Shown here piece after piece: positions 59,428-64,000 of a stretch of 64,000 nucleotides of DNA. Where the stretch lies: contig NZ_VSRV01000001.1 of assembly GCF_008122525.1 (NCBI RefSeq), forward strand, positions 434,001 to 498,000, written 5' to 3'. Each line of letters starts with the position of its first letter. Position 1 is the first letter of the stretch. This stretch comes from Marinomonas sp. IMCC 4694 (GTDB taxonomy: Bacteria > Pseudomonadota > Gammaproteobacteria > Pseudomonadales > Marinomonadaceae). The translations under genes were made by a program, and so were the position numbers. The notes under the pieces are model-generated. The model did not search any database, was not told the origin of the DNA, and saw nothing but the letters and a program-made list of their open reading frames with translations.

Positions 59428-60506
59428 AATCGTCCTTATTAGAAAGTACCCCCCCAAAACACGGCGGTGACTTGGCATATTGGCAGCGAAAAGTCGGCAA
59501 CGCAGCGTTGCATTGGTTGGACTTATCGTCGGCGTGCAATCGTGAACCTTGGCCGGTGCCTGAGGTTGATGCCAGCCTGTGGATGAATTTACCCGATCAG
59601 ACCGCGCTCCTTGACGAAGCCGAGACGTATTTTACGCATCGCCCGAGTGCGATTGGTGCCGGGTCTCAGCACATCATTGAGTGTTTGCCGGTGTTGTTAA
59701 AACACGCACTTCCTGTCCGTGACGTGGCGGTGCGCATGCGGGCTTTTGTGCCACGTATCGGTTACCAAGAACACGCGTTTGCTTGGCAAAAGTGGGGTTA
59801 CGATCTGGTCTATTACGACGCACTGAGTGAGCTGTTAACCCAGCGTTGGGACGTTGCGGTGGTGATTCAGCCGAATAACCCGACCGGAGAATGGGCGACG
59901 GCGGATTGCATCGCGCAATTGATCACGCATGCCGAGCAACAGGGGGCGCATCTGATCATTGACGAGGCTTTTATTGACCCTTGTCCTGAGCGCAGTGTCT
60001 TGATGACTCAAGCTCCGTCTGATGTGAGCGAGTCTTTGTTTGTGCTGCGTTCTGTGGGCAAATTCTTTGGCTTAGCCGGTGCGCGCGTTGGTTTTGTTTT
60101 TTGTCATTCTCGTTGGCAAAATGCGCTGAACAATTTACTAGGGCCTTGGCCGGTGGCGACACCGAGTTTGCATTTGGTGACCTTGGCGCTGGCGGACACC
60201 GCGTGGCACACTCACGCTTTAGCAAGTCTCAAGGTACGACAAGCGGCTTTTGTGGAGCGCATCATGCCCAAGTTCAATACCATTTTTGACTCCCAAGACA
60301 AGGTCGTTAATCCTTTATTTGTGACTTGGTTTGTCGATTCAGAGTACGGCCAACAGGTGTTCGATTGGTTACATAAAGTGGGCATTCATGTGCGTTTGGG
60401 TGATGGCTGGGTTCGGGTTGCGTTGCCCGCGCTGGCGGAAATGGATGCCTTGAATGCCGCGCTGATTCGCTTATTAAAAGACGTGGGAGGGCGAAATTTA
60501 GTATGA
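59397..60506 (+). CDS. cobC: CobC, threonine-phosphate decarboxylase (PLP enzyme)
   Basis: 369 residues; start is uncertain, with a GTG 15 bases further as an alternative. Class I aminotransferase fold: QPNNPTGEWAT, DEAFIDPCPE, and the PLP lysine in LRSVGKFFGLAGARVGF. It converts L-threonine phosphate to aminopropanol phosphate, the CobD partner substrate. The first residues overlap cobD; the stop overlaps cobU by four bases (ATGA). Tight packing shows one operon. Confidence 0.92.
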   Translation: MGVVTVAVVLKSSLLESTPPKHGGDLAYWQRKVGNAALHWLDLSSACNREPWPVPEVDASLWMNLPDQTALLDEAETYFTHRPSAIGAGSQHIIECLPVLLKHALPVRDVAVRMRAFVPRIGYQEHAFAWQKWGYDLVYYDALSELLTQRWDVAVVIQPNNPTGEWATADCIAQLITHAEQQGAHLIIDEAFIDPCPERSVLMTQAPSDVSESLFVLRSVGKFFGLAGARVGFVFCHSRWQNALNNLLGPWPVATPSLHLVTLALADTAWHTHALASLKVRQAAFVERIMPKFNTIFDSQDKVVNPLFVTWFVDSEYGQQVFDWLHKVGIHVRLGDGWVRVALPALAEMDALNAALIRLLKDVGGRNLV

Positions 60507-61042
60507 AGCATTTAGTATTAGGCGGTGTACGCAGTGGCAAAAGCGCTTACGCTGAAGAAGAAATTGCCGCTTGTGAAAAACCCGTGTGTTACGTAGCGAC
60601 CACGCAAGTTTGGGATGAAGACATGGCCGAACGCGTTCGCTTGCATCAAACCCGTCGGCCCAGTGATTGGCGTTTGATCGAAGAGCCCTTGGCGCTCGCT
60701 GAGGTGTTAGATTCGCTCAATTCACCAGAGCAAGCGGTGATCATCGAATGCTTTACTTTGTGGCTGACAAACTTATTGTGCCTCGACGACGAGGCTCGGC
60801 TGGCGCAAGAAAAGCAAGACTTGTTGCGCGCTGTGAGCGAATTTAAAGGCGACTTGGTATTGGTATCCAGTGAAGTCGGCTTGGGTATTATGCCGATGAA
60901 CGCCTTGGCGCGGCGCTTTGGGGACGAAGCGGGTGCGATGAATCAGGCGCTGGCAACATTGACCGATCGGGTAACTTTAGTTGCGGCCGGGCTACCGATG
61001 CCGCTAAAATCGCTTTCTACATCCTTAATAGCAAAAGCCTAG
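60503..61042 (+). CDS. cobU: CobU (CobP), adenosylcobinamide kinase/guanylyltransferase
   Basis: 179 residues, the family length. Walker A GGVRSGKSAYAEE lies at 6-18, followed by YVATTQVWDEDMAERVRLHQTRRP, where the His is the guanylylation site, and WLTNLL with VSSEVGLGIMP. It phosphorylates adenosylcobinamide and adds GMP. Coupled to cobC by an ATGA overlap. CobS and CobT, needed to finish the cofactor, are not in this window. Confidence 0.95.
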   Translation: MKHLVLGGVRSGKSAYAEEEIAACEKPVCYVATTQVWDEDMAERVRLHQTRRPSDWRLIEEPLALAEVLDSLNSPEQAVIIECFTLWLTNLLCLDDEARLAQEKQDLLRAVSEFKGDLVLVSSEVGLGIMPMNALARRFGDEAGAMNQALATLTDRVTLVAAGLPMPLKSLSTSLIAKA

Positions 61043-61050
61043 GAGCTTTC

Positions 61051-61548
61051 ATGACCCCTTACTCAAAAGATTTCCCTGTATCCTGGGAAGAATTGCACCG
61101 CAACGCTCGCGCTTTATCTTGGCGTTTGCTTGAGCAGGGACCGTGGAAAGGCATTATTGCGATCACCCGTGGCGGTCTGGTACCGGCGGCAATCTTGTGT
61201 CGTGAAATGGACATTCGCTTGATCGATACGATTTGCATTGTCAGCTACAAAGACGGCGAAGCGGGCCAAGGCGCAATGAAACAAGGCGACTTGGACGTGT
61301 TAAAAGGCGTGGAAGGCGACGGAGAGGGCTTTATTTTAGTGGATGATTTAGTCGATACGGGTCGCACGGCGGCGAAAGTCCGTGAAATGTTGCCAAAAGC
61401 ACACTTTGCAACGATTTACGCTAAGCCTGCGGGCAAGCCATTGGTGGACACCTTTATTACTGAAGTCAGCCAAGATACTTGGATTCGTTTTCCTTGGGAC
61501 ATGGAATACACGTTTTCGACGCCGTTGGCGAATCGCCAAGAAAAGTAA
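61051..61548 (+). CDS. gpt: Xanthine phosphoribosyltransferase
   Basis: 165 residues. The PRPP-binding motif is FILVDDLVDTGRTA (about 93-106), with ITRGGLVPAAILCRE near residue 40 and IRFPWDMEY at the C-terminus, which is specific for Gpt. It salvages xanthine and guanine to XMP and GMP. AGGAG precedes the start. It lies eight bases after cobU; cotranscription may supply GTP used by CobU, but that is inference. Confidence 0.93.
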   Translation: MTPYSKDFPVSWEELHRNARALSWRLLEQGPWKGIIAITRGGLVPAAILCREMDIRLIDTICIVSYKDGEAGQGAMKQGDLDVLKGVEGDGEGFILVDDLVDTGRTAAKVREMLPKAHFATIYAKPAGKPLVDTFITEVSQDTWIRFPWDMEYTFSTPLANRQEK

Positions 61549-61769
61549 GATGGATTAACCATGGATTAACATCTCAGTCCGTTGTGTTGAGAAAATATTA
61601 TTACAAAAGGCGACAAATTTTTGTGGCCTTTTATTTCTTTGTAGGGTGACTTTGTGTTTAGATCTAAGGTTAGTAGCGAAATGAACAGGGAGGTTACGCT
61701 GGTGAGTGTTGGGTAATTTTCTTTGTTATGTCGTTAACAATGACCTTTATGACGCAATAGGAAGTGAAT

Positions 61770-62192
61770 ATGTGGCAATCGCTAATTCGAGTTATGTTGG
61801 CTGGTTTTGTGTCCTTTTTGGTGGTGTTACCCGCTGCAGCCGAAGCCCCTGTGGTTTTAGGGACGGTGGCTCGCGCTCAGTTCACAACGGACGTTATTGA
61901 CCGTGAACCCATCGATGATGTCGGCCCTGTTGTTACAGTCGAATACGGCGAAATTCAGCGGGTGTATTTTTTTACCGATTTGCGAGACATGGGTGGCCGT
62001 CAAGTCATTCATCGTTGGACATTAGATGGCGAAGAGCAAGCGGATGTGGCCTTTGATATAGGAGGTGACCGTTGGCGTGTGTGGTCCAGTAAGCGCCTGA
62101 TGCCGGGCTTTGATGGCACTTGGCGCATTGACATTTTGCTCGATGGCAAGGTCATTGAAAGTCATTCATTTGATTATGTCGACGAAGGCTAA
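61770..62192 (+). CDS. DUF2914 domain protein, exported
   Basis: 140 residues from the ATG at 61770, which has AGGAAG at a suitable distance; a GTG six bases upstream is less likely. A signal peptide (about 1-25, ending PAAAEA) precedes a DUF2914 domain: VYFFTDLRDMGGRQVIHRW, DVAFDIGGDRWRVWSSKRLMPGFDGTWRI. The domain is beta-rich, of unknown function and usually periplasmic. Stands alone, 221 bases after gpt. Confidence 0.85.
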   Translation: MWQSLIRVMLAGFVSFLVVLPAAAEAPVVLGTVARAQFTTDVIDREPIDDVGPVVTVEYGEIQRVYFFTDLRDMGGRQVIHRWTLDGEEQADVAFDIGGDRWRVWSSKRLMPGFDGTWRIDILLDGKVIESHSFDYVDEG

Positions 62193-62254
62193 TGATGAGC
62201 CTCGGTGCGCTCTTTTGTGCTTGTGAACCGCTTTAATAATAGGTAAGGGGAGTT

Positions 62255-62587
62255 ATGCCGCATTTACGGGTACGTGGAATGGCGTTTGACGAGCTTGAGT
62301 CGATCGCTGATATTTTGGTTGAAAATCTCGCAGAAATAACCGACACCCCCAACTCGCATTTTACCTTGGAATACCAAGCGACGACTTACCTTGTGGTCGG
62401 TGGTGCATCGCCTGCTTATCCATTGTTTGAAGTAGTGTGGTTTGACCGAGGGGACGAAGTAAAACGCAAAGTCGCCCTTGTCATTGAAGATCTCATTAGG
62501 CCTTTGGTCGACAGCGGCCAAGACATCACCGTGTTATTCCGCGACCTGCAAGGCAAAGACTACTATGAAAACGGCGAGCATTTTTGA
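62255..62587 (+). CDS. DUF1904 family protein
   Basis: 110 residues, matching DUF1904 by MPHLRVRGM at the N-terminus and the FEVVWFDRG and GQDITVLFRDL segments. The fold is tautomerase-like, with Pro2 available after Met removal, which could be catalytic; the family has no proven reaction. AGGGGAG before the start gives a strong ribosome site. Lies 62 bases after the DUF2914 gene and converges with astB. Confidence 0.85.
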   Translation: MPHLRVRGMAFDELESIADILVENLAEITDTPNSHFTLEYQATTYLVVGGASPAYPLFEVVWFDRGDEVKRKVALVIEDLIRPLVDSGQDITVLFRDLQGKDYYENGEHF

Positions 62588-62624
62588 GCGTAACACTTTT
62601 AAAGTCGCTTATTTTGCTCGGACT

Positions 62625-63971
62625 TTACGGCTGAAATTCGTACACATTTCCTAGGTTGAGAAGTCGAGTGAGTTCGTCTAAGGCGTTACGGCTTTCGATG
62701 AGCAGCATGGGGTCGGCGAGGTCTTTTTCATACAATTCGTCGCGATAATGCTTGTCGACCCAAAGGTTTAGGCGCTCAAACAGGGTGTCGTTCATTAAAG
62801 TGGCAGGATTAATGGCTTGGCGCTCTGCGTCGGTTAAGGCGACACGAAGGCGCAAACACGCAGGACCGCCGCCATTGCTCATACTTTGTTTCAAATCGAA
62901 TATTTTCACTTCATTGATGGGAGAATGGCCAGTTACTAAGCCATTCAAATACGCCCACACCGCCGAGTTATTTTCACATTCCCCTGGTACGACCAACACC
63001 ATGTCATCGTCACCGCGGCTCAGTAGCTGACTGTTGAACAGATAGGATTGAATGCTGTCTTGTACCGATACGTCTGCGCGAGGCACTTCAATCAGATGGA
63101 ATTTAGACGTACGATCGCCCCATGCGGTGAGTAATTCGGCTTTCATTTTAGCCGTGTCTAAAAACGCATCCTGATGGTAAAAGTGCGCATTGCGGTTGCC
63201 AACGGCGATCACGTCGTTATGAAACACTCCAGCGTCGATCACGGCGGGGTTTTGTTGTGCGTACACCACTTGATGCGCTGACAAACCATGCTGACGCGCC
63301 ACGGCTTGGGAGGCTTCTACAGTGTGACGCGCTGGGAATGTCCTTGGGCGTGGTGCGTGGGTGTTGAACGCTTCCATTCCGTAAACAAAAAACGCCACCC
63401 CTTGCTCGCCATAATCGTGACAAAAGCGCGTGTGATTGGCGGCGCCTTCGTCTCCTAATGTATCCACACTGGGCAGCGCGTCATGATGGGCAAAATGTCG
63501 CTCGTCACGGAAAGTGGCTCGCAAAATCGCGCCGGTGGTTTCGTGTTCAATGGAGCGGTGGAATTTGTTCACCAAGTTGGCAGGCGTAAAATGCACCCGC
63601 TGGTCGCTGGTGTCGCCACTGGGCGAAACGGTCGCGGCGTTGGCGGTCCACATACAAGACGCCGAGCTCACGGCCGCGAGCAATTTGGGCGCGTGTTTTG
63701 CGGCTTGTTGCAAAATATGTGCGTCGCTGCCACGGAAGCCCAAACGTCGCAAGGTAGGAATATGGGGGCGTTCGTGAGGCGCGAGCACACCTTGTACAAA
63801 GCCCATGTCCGCCAAGGCTTTCATTTTGGTTAAGCCTTGTTTCGCAGCCGCTTTGGGGTTGGACGCGCGTGCTGAGTTGTTTAATGAAGCGACATTACCA
63901 AAGGATAGGCCGCTGTAATTATGGGTTGGGCCCACTAAACCATCAAAATTGGCTTCTGTCGCTGTGCTCAT
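62625..63971 (-). CDS. astB: AstB, N-succinylarginine dihydrolase
   Basis: 448 residues, as in E. coli AstB (447). N-terminus FDGLVGPTHNYSGLSFGNVAS, the GDEGAANHTRFC segment with catalytic His, and GGGPACLRLRV with the nucleophilic Cys near residue 370 are all present. It hydrolyses N2-succinylarginine to succinylornithine, two ammonia and CO2, the second step of the AST arginine pathway. Its 5' end is 29 bases from the window edge; the other ast genes are expected beyond it. AST genes are usually NtrC/sigma-54 or ArgR controlled. Confidence 0.97.
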   Translation of the reverse strand: MSTATEANFDGLVGPTHNYSGLSFGNVASLNNSARASNPKAAAKQGLTKMKALADMGFVQGVLAPHERPHIPTLRRLGFRGSDAHILQQAAKHAPKLLAAVSSASCMWTANAATVSPSGDTSDQRVHFTPANLVNKFHRSIEHETTGAILRATFRDERHFAHHDALPSVDTLGDEGAANHTRFCHDYGEQGVAFFVYGMEAFNTHAPRPRTFPARHTVEASQAVARQHGLSAHQVVYAQQNPAVIDAGVFHNDVIAVGNRNAHFYHQDAFLDTAKMKAELLTAWGDRTSKFHLIEVPRADVSVQDSIQSYLFNSQLLSRGDDDMVLVVPGECENNSAVWAYLNGLVTGHSPINEVKIFDLKQSMSNGGGPACLRLRVALTDAERQAINPATLMNDTLFERLNLWVDKHYRDELYEKDLADPMLLIESRNALDELTRLLNLGNVYEFQP

Positions 63972-64000
63972 AATGCTCTCTTTTTTCGTTGTGTGATGAA

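Noticed and set aside
1..64000. tRNA or rRNA genes
   Set aside because: I saw no cloverleaf with a GTTCRANNC T-arm in the intergenic regions; a covariance scan would be needed to be certain.

Overview
The window reads as the chromosome of a marine gammaproteobacterium of the Oceanospirillales type, most likely Marinomonas or a close relative. This is inference from gene content and order (glnA-ntrB-ntrC, typA-dtd, ubiE-ubiB-hisE-tatABC, dsbA-engB, asmA-mutY-yggX, rsd/algQ, glmU-glmS, astB) and moderate GC content; no rRNA or marker gene settles it. I found no tRNA, rRNA or CRISPR array.

Layout. 1-2.2 kb: end of a branched-chain amino acid ABC transporter (livG, livF), tsaC and a DUF3461 gene. 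2.3-6.7 kb: nitrogen control operon glnA-ntrB-ntrC on the minus strand, with a well-formed sigma-54 promoter and NtrC-like sites. 7.1-16 kb: typA, dtd, then a leftward block of twin-arginine export, histidine, ubiquinone, diguanylate cyclase and dsbA genes. 16.4-30.6 kb: engB, gshA, hisBHF, asmA-like, mutY, a chromate transporter, yggX, a FliL-like gene, dsbB, rsd, a WD40 lipoprotein, DUF423 and trmB. 30.6-40.2 kb: wzz, an H-NS-like gene, tex, azoR with a divergent LysR regulator, glmU and glmS.

40.4-49.2 kb is a damaged surface polysaccharide locus. An IS30-family element abuts the last part of a sugar epimerase. An intact initiating sugar transferase follows. The WbpM/FlaA1-type dehydratase after it is cut by an IS5-family element whose removal, with one copy of a 5-bp target duplication, restores the frame exactly. 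Then come manC and an O-antigen ligase/polymerase. Together with wzz and glmS/glmU upstream, these genes would supply UDP-GlcNAc, GDP-mannose and lipid-linked O-antigen steps, but as read the dehydratase step is broken.

49.2-56.8 kb: an FKBP isomerase, a LysO-type exporter and a MATE pump, then the most unusual stretch: about 3 kb of REP-like palindromic repeats carrying two almost identical REP-associated tyrosine transposase (RAYT) genes in an 824-bp duplicated block with a 2,011-bp period. The array ends inside a hipBA-type toxin-antitoxin module and leaves only hipB and the HipA N-terminal subdomain. Further copies of the same repeat families sit after other genes in the window and abut or overlap their stop codons.

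56.8-64 kb: a divergent cobalamin cluster (cobQ; cobD-cobC-cobU) followed by gpt, then DUF2914 and DUF1904 genes and astB of arginine catabolism. Apparent gaps in otherwise familiar operons (no hisA between hisH and hisF, no ubiJ between ubiE and ubiB, no hisI beside hisE) are noted as findings.
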